A stretch of 64,000 bases of DNA from contig CP142461.1 of assembly GCA_038049695.1 (NCBI GenBank), forward strand, positions 31,999,001 to 32,063,000. The letters run 5' to 3'. The translations under genes were made by a program, and so were the position numbers. The notes beneath the pieces were generated by a model, which made no database searches, was not told the DNA's origin, and worked only from the letters and a program-made list of their open reading frames with translations. Positions 37,714 through 49,559 of the stretch are shown piece after piece. Positions within the stretch are counted from its first letter, which is position 1. Every line of letters begins with the position of its first letter. Source of the stretch: Cinnamomum chago. Taxonomy: Eukaryota > Streptophyta > Magnoliopsida > Laurales > Lauraceae.

Positions 37714-39690
37714 TCACCAGTAATCCGAGCAAGAGCACAACCCATTCTTAAAATGATGGAAACGACTTTGATCCCTTACTATTATTTCTCGATCATAGAT
37801 CTTGGAGATAAGCTTTGTTGCAGAATGACAGTCACTACAAACACGAAGATTCTTCATCACCCGTATTGGTGTTTTACAACTTGTCTTAATAAGCCCAAAG
37901 GCAATGGCCAGCTTTTCACTGTGACTTTCCTCAAATATTGATGCATTCGAGGCATTGATCCCGTAATGCTCTTGGCTCATCATTTTCTCCATCTCAGCCA
38001 CCATAGAACGAATCTCTTCACTTTCAGCATGAAAACTCTCTCTGCCCATCAGAAATTCATGAACCTCACCATCCACCTCTATCCAACTGCAACCAGCAAC
38101 CTTCTGCACCTTCAAATCATTCATCTGTCTCCTCAAATTACCTACATTCTCCCATCGCCCTGCATCAGCAAAAACATTAGATGCAATTGCATAAAACCCA
38201 CTATCTTGAGGACCAGACTCAAGTGCAACTTTTGATATATGCTCAGCCATTTCAACATTCTTGTGAATTCTACAAGCACCAAGTAATGTCTTCCATATAA
38301 CCGAATTAGGCTCCATTGGCATATTCTCTACTAGCTCTTTTGCCTCTTCCAAGTGTCCAGACCGGCCTAGAAGATCAACCATACATCCATAGTGACTAAT
38401 ATTTGGAGTTCGCTTATAAAAATTAGTGAGGAGGTCAAAGACAAGTCGACCCTCATCCACTAACCCTGCACGGCTGCAAGCATTTAGAACACCAACAAAT
38501 GTAATGTCATTAGGGCTTACTGAAGAATCTTCCTGCATTCTAGAGAAAAAACTGAGTGCATCCTCACCAAGACCATGAGCTGCAAGGCCTAATATAATTG
38601 AGTTCCAAGCAGATAACTCTTTGCACTTGAGACTTTCAAACACCCCAAGAGCTTCCTTTATGCACCCGCATTTTGAATACATATTGACAAGAGCTGAACC
38701 GAGAACGCCATCCACCTCTATCCTTTTCCTTTCAATGTAAGCATGAATCCATCTTCCCTGAGTGAGTGCGCCCAATTGAGCTACAGCTGAAAGAACACTC
38801 ACAAGCGTGACTTCATTTGGATCCACACCAGCAATTTGCATTTGCAAGAACATTTCCAAAGCCTCCTTAAATAAGCAATTCTGCGCATAACCCGAGATCA
38901 TAACTGTCCAAGCCACAACATTCTTCTCCGGCATTCCATCGAAAATCAGCCGAGCATCTTCCACGTGCCCACACCTCAAATACCCAGACATCAAAGAAGT
39001 CCACGAAAACAGATTTCTCTCCGGCATTTCATCAAACAGCTGCCGGGCAGCCTCTACCATCCCATTCTTTGCATACCCATCAACCATAATACTCCAAGAA
39101 ACCACATTCCTCTGCTCCATTCCATTGAAAACCAGACGGGCAGCCTCCACTTCCCCATTTCTCCAACACCCACTGATCAAATCATTCTGAGGAACGATAC
39201 CCGGGTCGGGACATTGATCCAACACTCTCAAAGCACCACCACAGTTGCCCGTTTTCGCATACATTCGAACAAGAGCCCTCTGAACAAAAACATCCCTACC
39301 CAACCCAAATTTAACTGCTTGTGCATGGATCTGCCTGCCTTCTTCAGCAGCGGGTAATCCACCACAGGCATTAATTAGGGAGGGGAAGGTTAGATGATCT
39401 GGGTTAAGAAAAGCACTATCGCTGAGAAGCTGATGGAACAACAGGAGGTAGTCGTGGGGGCTGTTGGATTGTGATTGTTGTTTGATTTGGGCATTCCAAT
39501 GGCTTTCTTTTGTGCTTTCTTTTGGGTTGGAAGGAGGAACTGAACAGGGTTTCATTGAAGAATCGTGGAATTGGTGAAGTTGAGTTGTGGGTTTGTAAGA
39601 GTGAGGTTTTTCTCTGGGATATGTTTTGGAAGTGTTTCTTCCATGGGAGGGAAGAAGAACTGCTGATAGTTGTGATGATGTAGTTAGCAT
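37714..39690 (-). CDS. PLS-class PPR protein with E and DYW domains (organelle RNA editing factor type)
   Basis: Intronless, 658 residues. PPR proteins of this class bind organellar RNA; the DYW domain is a cytidine deaminase used in C-to-U editing. Residues 1-40 are Ser/Thr/Lys-rich with few acids, compatible with an organellar transit peptide. Tandem P, L and S motifs run from about residue 100 to 490 (for example [20 protein letters not shown] and [20 protein letters not shown]), followed by the E region ([19 protein letters not shown]) and [13 protein letters not shown]. In the DYW domain the zinc and catalytic residues are present: HSE at 590-592, CSDCH with Cys618 and Cys621, and the terminal CSCSDYW (Cys652, Cys654). 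The linker between CSWIEV and HSEKLA looks shorter than usual, lacking the common GYVPDT and HDVEEEEKE stretch. The editing target cannot be told from sequence alone by eye. Confidence 0.93.
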   Translation of the reverse strand: MLTTSSQLSAVLLPSHGRNTSKTYPREKPHSYKPTTQLHQFHDSSMKPCSVPPSNPKESTKESHWNAQIKQQSQSNSPHDYLLLFHQLLSDSAFLNPDHLTFPSLINACGGLPAAEEGRQIHAQAVKFGLGRDVFVQRALVRMYAKTGNCGGALRVLDQCPDPGIVPQNDLISGCWRNGEVEAARLVFNGMEQRNVVSWSIMVDGYAKNGMVEAARQLFDEMPERNLFSWTSLMSGYLRCGHVEDARLIFDGMPEKNVVAWTVMISGYAQNCLFKEALEMFLQMQIAGVDPNEVTLVSVLSAVAQLGALTQGRWIHAYIERKRIEVDGVLGSALVNMYSKCGCIKEALGVFESLKCKELSAWNSIILGLAAHGLGEDALSFFSRMQEDSSVSPNDITFVGVLNACSRAGLVDEGRLVFDLLTNFYKRTPNISHYGCMVDLLGRSGHLEEAKELVENMPMEPNSVIWKTLLGACRIHKNVEMAEHISKVALESGPQDSGFYAIASNVFADAGRWENVGNLRRQMNDLKVQKVAGCSWIEVDGEVHEFLMGRESFHAESEEIRSMVAEMEKMMSQEHYGINASNASIFEESHSEKLAIAFGLIKTSCKTPIRVMKNLRVCSDCHSATKLISKIYDREIIVRDQSRFHHFKNGLCSCSDYW

Positions 39691-40389
39691 GGTCAGTGAC
39701 AGACTGTTTACCGTTGCTTTTGCTGGAAGAGTTGGTTAGAAGTCGGAACTTAGAAATGCAATCCGTCTATATGGACAAACTCACTGGCCCCGTTTTGGGC
39801 CAGATCCGACGTCGAGGTCCATGTGGCGCTGACCTCAGCAGGAAGTGTTTTTCACTTTATCAAATGGGCGCCAGAATGAAAATAGAAAAGTGGGGAAACA
39901 GTCTGAGAAGGAGAAACAGAGGAAACCTGCAGACCTCTGGTTTTATCCCTTCCACAAATGATCCTCCCTCCTCATCGCCCGCCTGGATTGAATCTCCATC
40001 CCTCTCTCTAGCACGGCAGTCTCTCTCTCTCACTCTCTCTCTCTGCGACAGTAACCTGATAAGCGCATTCATGTTTCTCTTGGGACATCAAATGCAATTG
40101 GTCCTCAAAGGTCTTAGGATGTAAAAAAAAAAAAAATGACAACATTGTATATTCTGTCCCTTTCATTTTTTTTTTTTTTTTTTTATGATATGGATCTGTT
40201 GCAGGCATAGTATCTCTTTCAAAGTTATTACACTTATCACACGATAGTTCCACTCCACCCTTCATTTGCATTCATGACGATGAATGCAAACACCACTTCA
40301 ATCTTGGAATTATGAGATGAGTTTGATTTGTATTGTACTGTTTGAAGAAATAATCTTTCTCAATGCATTTTTCCCTTTTCCATTTGAAG
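39691..40389. other. Upstream region of the PPR gene
   Basis: The first 450 bases are less AT-rich than the surroundings, with a CT-rich run at 40003-40046, and are probably the promoter and leader of the PPR gene. Homopolymer runs of A and T follow (40123-40183). No gene is called. Confidence 0.4.
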
Positions 40390-40791
40390 TTTTGGGCATC
40401 TGTCCCAAAAGTTGATTTTTTTTTTTTTTTTTTTGTTACGGAGATGGGCTATTTGAGATGGGTTTGGTTACAGAGATTTAGAAAGTAGTTGGAAATTATT
40501 GTCATTGGTGAGTATCTCACAGTGAGTTTGGATTACAATTTGAAATTTCTTTTTGTTTAAGATGGAGATTAGCATTGGGTAAACTACCAAATCTCTCACC
40601 TTGATTATTCTTAGGCAATGCAAATATCTAAAGTGAGTGAGTGAGCAAACTGTGCTGTAAAAGTGGTTGAGTTCTGACCATGGAAGATTTCATAAGGTGG
40701 GCCCCACTGTGAGATTTACATGGTTGGATTGTGGATTCTGAAATCTGCAAAAAACTGTGGGCAGTTTTCAGTTGGTCAGTCTAGCACGATT
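40390..40791 (+). repeat. Direct repeat copy 1 (about 400 bp)
   Basis: This copy starts near CTGTCCCAAAAGTTG and ends at CTAGCACGATT. It is collinear with 41833-42232 with few differences: GAGATGGGCTATTTGAGATG, TTGGATTACAATTTGAAATT, GGTAAACTACCAAATCTCTC and GGTGGGCCCCACTGTGAGAT occur in both. It encodes nothing. Confidence 0.85.
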
Positions 40792-41190
40792 GGAAATTCG
40801 GTCCATATAGACTTTTTGTCCAACAATCCAACCAATTGTGCTCACTGTTTAGATTGTATCACAAATATATGAAAATGGAATATCAAAGCAATTCAATTTC
40901 CTCCATCTCATATTGTTGCGTTCCTCACTTGTTTTACAATTTATTTCTAGTTGTAAGTCATAAGGTCAGACATTAAATTCCATTTAGGCGATTCTCTCCT
41001 ACTCAAATTTTTAGGAACCATTTGGCCATTTCTAACTTTGGATCGCTGTAGCTCTGCGTAGAGTTTCGGACTAAAACTCTTTTAGCCAGCCCTGAATTCA
41101 AGAGAAAAGCTCGGCTGAATTGGCACCGGAGCTGAACCATTTATTTCTCAAGTAAAACCCGTCATATACACACACAATATATTTTGATTT

Positions 41191-41318
41191 ACGAGAGTAG
41201 GTTCGAAACTGCACTACCACACTGGATTATAGGGGAGTTTATCTGGCTTCCCTCTGGGCCCGGAGGAATTAGTCCAACCCAAAGGGTTGGGAACCCTCCG
41301 ATAGCAAGAAAAAAAAAA
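41191..41318 (+). mobile_element. Partial tRNA-derived SINE with poly(A) tail
   Basis: AGGTTCGAAACTGCACTACC is the B box plus the downstream word shared with the SINE at 1369-1477. The body ends in a run of ten A residues (41308-41318). The A-box half is missing or unrecognisable, so the copy is 5'-truncated. No target duplication was found. Confidence 0.6.
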
Positions 41319-41832
41319 CTATGGTTCTAATTTCTTTTTTTTTTTCCAGAGGTATAAATAGTCATGGTCTTTCAATCCGAAAGGTGTCCCTATGGCATTG
41401 TTCTATTCACTCACTTCCATATCTGTAAACCTTCAGGCTTATAAACACATAATGAGTCCCTCCATAATTCTGTGATTCAAATGTTTTAATCTAATGTGCC
41501 CATGCACTTCACCTCATTTCAAATAAAAACAGAGAGAAAGCACACCCAAAATTGCATCCTAATGTTGATATGCTCTACAAAACATTCTTAAGTCTTGACA
41601 TATCAGAGTTGCTGGTGATCACCAACCTAACCATACCTCTCCAGGATGACATATATGATTCCAAACCTTCATCTAAAACCATGGCTGTGTTTGCAGCATG
41701 GTTTAAAAGCTCAGAAACTTGACTTGGGTGAGAAAGCCTACTAGCATAAATAACCTAGGTAGAACATTCAGTCTGATTGGACCTGGCTCATTCTACTCAT
41801 CTGAATCGGTGACTCTCAAATTGGAGTTGATT

Positions 41833-42232
41833 TGGGCCGATCTGTCCCAAAAGTTGTAAGTTTTTTTTTTTTTGGTTGTTATGGAGATGGGCTATTTGAG
41901 ATGGGTTTGGCTACAGAGATTTAGAAAGTAGTTGGAAATTATTGTCATTGGTGAGTATCTCACAGTGAGTTTGGATTACAATTTGAAATTTCTTTCTGTT
42001 TAAGATAGAGATTAGCATTGGGTAAACTACCAAATCTCTCACCTTGATTATTCTTAGGCAATGCAAATATATAAAGTGAGTGAGCAAACTGTGCTGTAAA
42101 AGTGGTTTTGACTTTTGACCACGGAAGATTTCATAAGGTGGGCCCCACTGTGAGATTTACATGGCTGGGTTGTGGATTCTGAAATCTGCATAAAACTGTG
42201 GGTAGTTTTCCAATTGGCCAGTCCAGCACGAT
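41833..42232 (+). repeat. Direct repeat copy 2 (about 400 bp)
   Basis: Second copy of the 40390-40791 sequence, offset by about 1.44 kb. Copies diverge immediately after CAGCACGATT. The unit plus spacer may be a segmental tandem duplication or two copies of one nonautonomous element; the ends do not look like LTRs. Confidence 0.85.
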
Positions 42233-45108
42233 TTCCTCATCAAAATCTCATCAGATTGGTTGAATCATTGTTTTTAGTTTTTACTTGTTCATATTGGATA
42301 ACATTGAGGCCTAAAATGAAGGTAACTGTTCTGTTCTGGGTTTTCCTGGATTAATATTTATGTGTGTACTGAATTGAAGATTTGAGTTAATTTTGACAGT
42401 CCACAAAGCTTAGATTATATTGTTTTCCTTAGTGTACAAAGCGTAAATCATATTACAATTTGGAGGGCTAGCTCTCTAATGTTGGTCCATATCTCAATGA
42501 TCCTCTCTAAATCATGAGTTCTAGCTCTCTAATAGGCCATTTGGAGGGCTATGAATGATTTGGTTTGGCTCTCTCTCTCTCTCTCTCACATACTCTCTGT
42601 GGTTGGGTATGAATGATACGTAGGCTCAAGTTATGTTGCTAATGAAAAAGAATAAAAGGTGAATGCTCTAGCTTAGATTTACAAAATGATGCTTCATTTT
42701 TCTTAATACTTGCATTTCTTTTATCGAGTTATTCTAAACACATGAATATTTTGTTTGTTTTTTAGAAGCATGGAAGAAGATGGGTTATCACATGAATTTG
42801 ATCGAGACGTCAATGAAATTGAAATGGGGACGGTTTATCATGAATTAAATAGTGTTGAGATGGAGAAGACCTTGGAGGAAAGCGAACACTTAAAAGAGGT
42901 AGTAATGGAACCTCAGAGGGGAATGGTATTTGGTTCAATTGAAGAAGTACATGAATATTATGCAGGATATGCCAGGCAGATCGGATTTACTGTCGCCCAA
43001 CGAACCTCAAAAAGGGGATTGGATGGAAAAAAAGGTTTATTACAATTGGATGCACTAAGGGTAGAAAGCCAAACCCAAGTGCAAGCAACCTAATTAAACC
43101 CCGTCCACAATCAAGAACAAATTGCAAGGTAGCAGTAAATATTTATTTGCAATTCGATGGGAAGTGGCTTCTGAACTCATTTGTGCTTGAGCATAACCAT
43201 GATATGAGTCCGAATAAAGCTCGATATCACAAGAGTAATCGGGTAATCCCATCACACGTGAAGAGGCAGCTTGAATTGAATGAGAAAGCGGGAATTAGAT
43301 TGACAAGACTGTTAGCTCATGTGTGGTAGAGGTAGGGGGCATGGGAATCTGACATAGTTAGCAAAGGATGCAAGAAACTACGTGGATAAACTCAGACGCT
43401 TAGAACTCAAGGAAGGGGATGTTGAGGCAATGCTAAGCTATTTCAGAAAAATGCAACAAGACAATGGATCCTTTTTTTATGTCATGGATCTTGATTTAGA
43501 GCATCGAGTAAGGAACATCTTTTGGGCTGACGTGAGAAGTAGAGCAACATTCGCTGAGTTTTGTGGTGTGTCACATTTGACACCACTTATTTGGTTAATA
43601 AATATGATATGCCTTTCGCTCCTTTTGTGGGTGTGAATCACCATGGACATTCGGTGCTGTTAGGTTGTGGATTGATATCAAGAGAGGACACAGATACGTT
43701 TGTATGATTGTTTCAGTCTTGGCTTGATTGCATGTCTAGGCCTCCTCCTAATGCCATAATCACTGACCAGGATAAGGCCATGCAAAATGCAATAGGAATA
43801 GCATTTCCTAAAGCACGGCATCGGTGGTGTTTATGGCATATTTTGAAAAAGTTGCCTGAAAAATTGATGGGGTATAATGAATACGAATCAATTAAATTTC
43901 ATCTTTTAAATGTTGTATATGATTCAATGAAAAAAGAGGAGTTTGAAGAGAATTGGGCCAAGTTTGTTAGTGCATATCAGCTAGAAGACAACGATTGGCT
44001 TGCTGGATTGTACGATGAGAGGTCCCGATGGGTGCCAGCATTCGTGAAAGATATTTTTTGGGCAGGGATGTCAACAACCCAGCGTAGTGAGAGCATGCAT
44101 GCTTTTTTTGATGGCTACATCAATTCTAAGACCACATTGAAGCAGTTTGTTGAGCAATATGATAATGCTTTGTCTAAGAAGGTGCAACTAGAAGCTAAGG
44201 AAGATGCCCGTTGTTTCAATGTATACATTCCACGTGTGACCCCTTACGAGTTTGAGAGGCAATTTCAAGAAGCGTATACTCTTGCTAAATTTAAGGAGTT
44301 TCAGAATGAAATAGCAGGTAAGATCCGTTGCAATATTTCCTCAGTTAAGGTAGGAGTTGAGTTTTTTGAATATGATGTGGAGGAAGATGTGATAGTAGGA
44401 GAAGACAATATCAGACATTTTATTTTCTATGTTCATTTTGATGAGATATCAAGAGAAGCTAATTGCAGTTGCCGGTTGTTTGAGTTTAGAGGTATTCTCT
44501 GCAAGCATATCATCGTTGTTTATTTGAAGAAGAAAGTTTATCAAATACCGGGGAAATACATTTTAGAAAGGTGGAGTAAAAATGTGAGAAGAAACCACAC
44601 AAAAATCAAGAACAAGTATGACAATTGGGAGAGGAAGCCTGAAGGACGTCGTTACGACAAAAATGTTGACTATTTTCAATCGGGTCAGCGATAAGGCCAT
44701 GGATTCCGATGAAAAGAGTCAGATGGTAGTGTCCTCGTTGCTAGAAGTGGAAGCTGAGCTAGATGTTTCTAAAGAGGTTGTTGTATGCAATAGACCTATG
44801 TCTATAGGTGTACATAAAGCTTCAATATTATGTCATGATGATAATCTTTCTTGCCAAGAGAGCAATAATCGCGTGTGTGATCCAATCAAACGCCGCCAGA
44901 AGGGCCGACTGCCAGAAAAAAGAAGACAGTCTAAGATTGAGACAATGATAAGGAAGACTCGGAAAACAAGAAAAAAGATGACAAAGAAGGTTAGTCTAAA
45001 AGTTTTATTTTTGATATCAAATAAACACTTCATTCAATTACTCACAATCTAATTGATATCAACTTTGTACATGTGCAGGGTACGACGGTGGTAAATCAGG
45101 GAGATGAG

Positions 45109-48084
45109 TGTTAGACCCCGACCCAGACCAGTTCGATTAGTATGCGATTAATATGTGTTTAGTCTTAAGTGAGTTTAGTTGTGGTTGGGTTAGAAGTGAT
45201 TAGCTTTAGTCCTGGACATAGCTTTGGGAATTTTGAGAACGTTTAGTATTGGTTAGACACACTCAAGAAGGCTTGAGTGCACGTGTAAGCTTGGGAAGAT
45301 CGTATCGTTTTCCGTGTGAGTGTGGTTTTGATTTCATTTGAATGATCTTTTTATGTGTTACAACTTTCGTTTTAAGACCATTCCTGTTTGAAGCCCAAAA
45401 GCCCATGTTTTGGCCCAAGGAGGGTAAAATTGTCTTTCTTGCACAAATCTGGACACAATTTTCGAGATCTCAAAACCATGTCAAAAATATACTTTTTGGA
45501 AACTAGATATTTCGACGATCATTTTATCCTTCTTCGTCGAAGTCATCCGAGGCCCACAAGACCATGTTTTAGTCACTTCAAGTTCAAGCCAAATGGGGCC
45601 CATGAGTCATCACTTATTCCCCTTTCCCCTCCCTTTTCATTCATTTCCCAATCTCTGCAACTTTTGAGTCTAGGGCAAAAGAGAAAACCTCTTTTCTCCT
45701 TCATCTTCCTCACTTGGTTTGATCTAGCTAGAGAGCTCCAAAGGAAATTCTAAGACTACCATTTTCTTCATCTCCTTGCAAGCTCTCCATTGATACAAGT
45801 TTCTTGAGTTTTCAAGTTGGGCAAGAGCTCCTTTTTCTTCCCTCTCTCTTGTTTGACCTTCTCTAGGTAAGAGCTTCAACCCATATTTTTCATGGAGTCA
45901 TTTTAGTTCCTTAAGATCATGTTTTTCATGTTTTCAAACCCTATTTGGAAAATGGGTTCCTTGTTTCCATTTTGAGTGAGTTTTGTGTGTTTTCTTGTTT
46001 TTGCTTGTAGTGTGAGATTAGCTTGTGTGAAGAGCTTGGAGGAGAGTGTTTAGCATTTGGGCAAGACAAGTAATCTCTATAGGATCATGGTGCATGTTTA
46101 TTTTAAGCTACATTGTTGTTTGAGAAGTTTTGTACATGAATATGTTTACAAGTTTCATACTCATGATTTCCTTTGTGTTGGATGTTTAAAGTTTGGAAAA
46201 ATATATGTCTTGTCCCTTGGAGAGTATGTAGACTCAGGGAATATAAGTGGAATGAGAATGAAGGGAAGGGAAAAAGAGAATGTGAAAAATCTGTGCTGAA
46301 ACGCATTCCCGTGCACTGGCGGTCAGCACAGCGGTCAGCTCGCGGCTAGCCGCCTGTGCCCACTGCGGCTAACCGCAGGCTGACCGAACCCAGCGGTTCC
46401 TTTTCCAGAAGCTAGCATTTTCGCCTGGGTTCAGCGGTCAGCCCACGGCTAACCGCCAGTCCCACTTGCGGTTAACCGCAGGCCAACCGAGGATTTCGGT
46501 TCCTTTTCCAGAAGCTGACATTTCGACCATGTTTCACGGTCAGCTCCACGGTTAGCTAGCGGCTAGCCGCCTCATCCCATCACGGCTAACCGCTGGCCAA
46601 CCGCGCATGCGGTTCCTTTTCCCGAGAGCTAAACACAGAATTTCATTCCAGCGGTCAGCCTGGCGGTCACCTTGCGGCTAGCCGCCAGACCCCAGTTCGG
46701 CTAGCCGACACCTGACCGCGAGGTGACCGAATTTGACAAGTTTCCTATTTTGAAGAGTTTTGCAAGAAGGAAAAAACTAGAACATGTTAAGTGACCTCTA
46801 GCCTGATTTTGTGCACTCGAAACCCAAAATGTCTTTGAACTTCTGGGGCACCAATCCTTTCCTAAAATTCTACTGTTTGGGTCTCAATTGCACAAAGATA
46901 AATCAAAGGTCCTTGCTTGTGCTTGATAGGCCTTGTGTTCGTGCTTCGGTTTTTGATATGATGAATATCATCGTGAACTTGTTTTGAAGTGTTAGTACAA
47001 GCTTGTTTTGAAGTTTTGTTAAGAAAAAGGGGATCACTTCCTAAGCGTGTTTTGCATAAATATTATGCCTCGTGCTAGTCGTGCTCGTCGTGTTGTGATA
47101 AGTGATTTCCCCCTTTTTATCTCGACGTGTTTGATCGTGCTTCGCGTGTTTTGTGCATTCATGAATTAAGTAAACACCACTGAGCTTAGACTGCCCTTTC
47201 GGTTTGATCCACTGTCTGGGGGTCTTTAAACATGTGGACTGTCTGCAGACTGGTCGTGTATTTATTACACATCGTGCGTGTCCGGTTCCGCCGCCGGAAT
47301 TCCCGTCTTTGTGGGAAATCGTGTCGTGCTTATATTATGTATATCGTGCTTGTCGTGCGTGCTTGCTCTTTTCATTATATAAATGATAGAGAAAGGATGG
47401 GCTCTTTGTGGATTGTAACTTTTCATGATATATTCAGTACTCATGCTAGTTTGTTTTGATACCTCAGCTATTGTGACAGTTCAAATCAAGTATTCGATTT
47501 CAAGTGTTTTTCCAAAGTATTATTGTCATGTTCATGCCTATATTGATTACCTGCCAAACCGTCGTGTTTGACCCTTGCTTGTTGGTGCCCAGGTGCAGGA
47601 GACGTTGCCTTTGAGGCGGAGCGTCAGGAGGAGGCTTGTGAGCCAACTCCCGTGAGAGAGTGGCAGCCCGACGATGTCATCTAGATGTCGGTCTGGTTCT
47701 TGAGTTTCGTCACATTTTGTCTTAGGGTTCTTTTGTTTATGTTGGAGATGTGTATTGGCCTCTGTTGGCCTCTCTTGGGAATTGTAACAAAACTTAATTT
47801 ACTTTCTTGTTAGACTTGTAACTTGAACAATGTTGGGAATGCCATGTTAACTTATTCCTTTGATACTTTGTCTTGTATATTATTGTGATAGCACCTAAAT
47901 ATTTTACTGGTGCTTATCTAGTTGTGTTTTGCTACACGCTTCCGCAAATCGTGTACGTGTGAGCCAGATTCCGCTTGTCTTTGGGAATCCTCACCGCGGG
48001 AACCTGTGGGAAAACAATGGTCAAATAAGAATAATCACAATCAACACCGTCGCGGGGCCTGGGATCCGTTCCGGGGTCGCGACA
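45109..48084. mobile_element. Solo LTR, about 2.98 kb
   Basis: Fossil of an LTR retrotransposon. It begins TGTTAGACCCCGACC and ends GGGGTCGCGACA, standard TG...CA borders with a short inverted repeat (GACCCCG), and is flanked by a perfect 5-bp duplication, ATGAG (45104-45108 and 48085-48089). No gag-pol region is present, so it is a solo LTR left by recombination between two LTRs. Its length suggests a Ty3/gypsy lineage with very long LTRs, but family cannot be fixed here. It lies inside a 3' exon of the FAR1-like transposase gene, so it is younger than that gene copy. Confidence 0.82.
46310..46740. repeat. GC-rich palindromic tandem repeats inside the LTR
   Basis: About four units of roughly 105-115 bp. 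CGGTTCCTTTTCC recurs at about 46394, 46497 and 46610, and each unit has self-complementary words such as GCGGCTAGCCGC and GCGGTTAACCGC. The block is much richer in G and C than the DNA around it. Confidence 0.8.
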
Positions 48085-48482
48085 ATGAGATCATCAAGCA
48101 AGATTCTGTGAATTTAACCGTAAGAATGCCACCTATTTACTATATGCTATGCTTAACTTTATTGCATATGGCCTCATATACTTATTGGGGAAAATTTTCA
48201 TCCTGAACAGGGCTATCTTGTATCTCAACAGGGCGAATGAGAACACTGCATGTGATTGGTCACAGGGACAATCTTTTGTATAGACAAATTACAAATATAT
48301 GTTACTTAATCTTTTGTATATGAATGGAACTATCTTTCATATTCTATACAAAAGCGAGCTTCAGGTTAGTTCAATGGGTAATTGAATCTCAATTTGATAA
48401 GCATTATTTAAAAATGCAGTTCATACTTTCTTAGTAAACTTTTATTTTGCTTGAGATTAATTCAAGATATTTCGTGTTGCAG

Positions 48483-48975
48483 GACCAAGTTTTAGAAGAC
48501 AACCTTCTTCACAAGACGGATTTTTGGCACATGCTGTGCTATTTTGAGCTCCTTGTGACAGATTTTGTATAGACAACTTGCAGATATCTGTTAATTAATC
48601 TCTTGTATATGACTGGAACAATCTTTCAGATTGGATGTTATTAATGTAATTATTGTAAATTTGATCAATGTAAGTAGTGCTTCAACAGATTACTTGCCAA
48701 TCTAATTGGTCCCCTTTTGTATTCGATGCAAAATCTTGGTATTAGATGGCATATGCGAAGGTCTGACAAAGGAAATTCATAGGTTTCAATTCTGTGTAAT
48801 AAGGTTGGATGAAAGAAATATTGTGTTATTATTGTTTCATTCAGCAAACCCCTGTATTGGATATAAAATCTTCAGACTTCAAGATGGCAGGGCAATACTA
48901 TGGTTTGAATCTTTATATGTGTAGGTTCAACCCAGATTGAGAAGGTTTTATGAATAAAATATTGAGGTTTCAGGA
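48483..48975 (+). repeat. Left arm of a large inverted repeat (transposase 3' end)
   Basis: This arm starts with the last coding exon of the FAR1-like gene and runs through its 3' flank (CCAATCTAATTGG, TATTAGATGGCA, CAAGATGGCAGGGCAATAC). Its inverse is present at 51260-51765 with about 90% or higher identity by eye. Confidence 0.85.
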
Positions 48976-49429
48976 TGGTCATTAGGCAAAATCCACCCCT
49001 ATTCGATGTAAAATCTATTTATTAGATGGTATGCGTAGGTCTCACAAAACATATTCGCAGGTTTCAACTCTGTGTACTAAGGTTGGTTGAATGAAATACT
49101 GAGGTTTCACTATTTCGTTAGACTTGACCAACCTGTATTCGATATCAAACCTTGGGGATATGAGAAGGCCTAACAAAGAATATTCATAGGTTTTAAAACT
49201 GTATACTAAGGATATATGCAATAAATACTGAGGTTGAAGTGTCTCATTCAGCGTGGTTCATATACTATAGTTTGAATCGTTATATGCGTAGCTTCAACCC
49301 AGATATGAGAGGGTTTTATGAATAAAATATTGAGGTTTCAACGTGGTCATTGGGCAAAGTCCACCTCTATTGTATGTAAAATCTATTTATTAGATGGTAT
49401 GCGTAGGTCTCACAAAACATATTCGCAGG
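48960..49429 (-). repeat. Inverted monomers of the satellite-like repeat
   Basis: Four degenerate monomers occur in the orientation opposite to the main array, marked by AATATTGAGG or AATACTGAGG near 48955, 49093, 49212 and 49326. They join the left arm to the copied protease 3' end at 49430. Confidence 0.7.
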
Positions 49430-49535
49430 TTCTGAAACGATGATTTCCCTATTTTGGGATTTCAGAACTTCAGTCATTCAACCTTTTTTTGGATCGAATA
49501 CAACCTAGGCTCATTTGAGAATATTTTATATCAAC
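49430..49535 (+). repeat. Inverted copy of the Ulp1-like gene's 3' end
   Basis: TTCTGAAACGATGATTTCCC, TATTTTGGGATTTCAGAACT and GAATATTTTATATCAACT match the minus strand of 51790-51895, which contains the stop codon and 3' flank of the Ulp1-like gene. Here the segment lies on the opposite strand and is embedded in the repeat array. Confidence 0.85.
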
Positions 49536-49559
49536 TATTTCATAAGGACAAACTTCTCA

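Larger units (their letters stand above)
42770..48572 (+). pseudogene. FAR1/FHY3-related MULE-type transposase gene, broken
   Basis: The product family comprises MULE transposases and the domesticated FAR1-related (FRS) factors. After an AG acceptor at 42764-42765, MEEDGLSHEF opens the frame. An FAR1 zinc-finger region follows (VHEYYAGYARQIGF, then CTKGRKPNPSASNLIKPRPQ and SRTNCKVAVNIYLQFDGKW), then the DDE core: DTTYLVNKYDMPF, AIITDQDKAMQNAI and STTQRSESMHAFF, and a SWIM finger CSCRLFEFRGILCKHI near 44470. A Lys/Arg-rich tail (KRRQKGRLPEKRRQ) ends an exon at 44990. Frameshifts lie near 43030, 43320 and 43570, TGA replaces Trp at 43705, and the frame shifts again near 44640. A later exon (45079-45108 plus 48090-48119) is split by a solo LTR, and the last exon is 48483-48572 (LLHKTDFWHMLCYFELL). 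Either a decayed FRS host gene or a MULE copy; the neighbourhood favours the latter. Confidence 0.85.

Noticed and set aside
40390-42232. LTR pair of a small retrotransposon
   Set aside because: The direct repeats lack TG...CA borders, primer-binding site, polypurine tract and flanking duplication.
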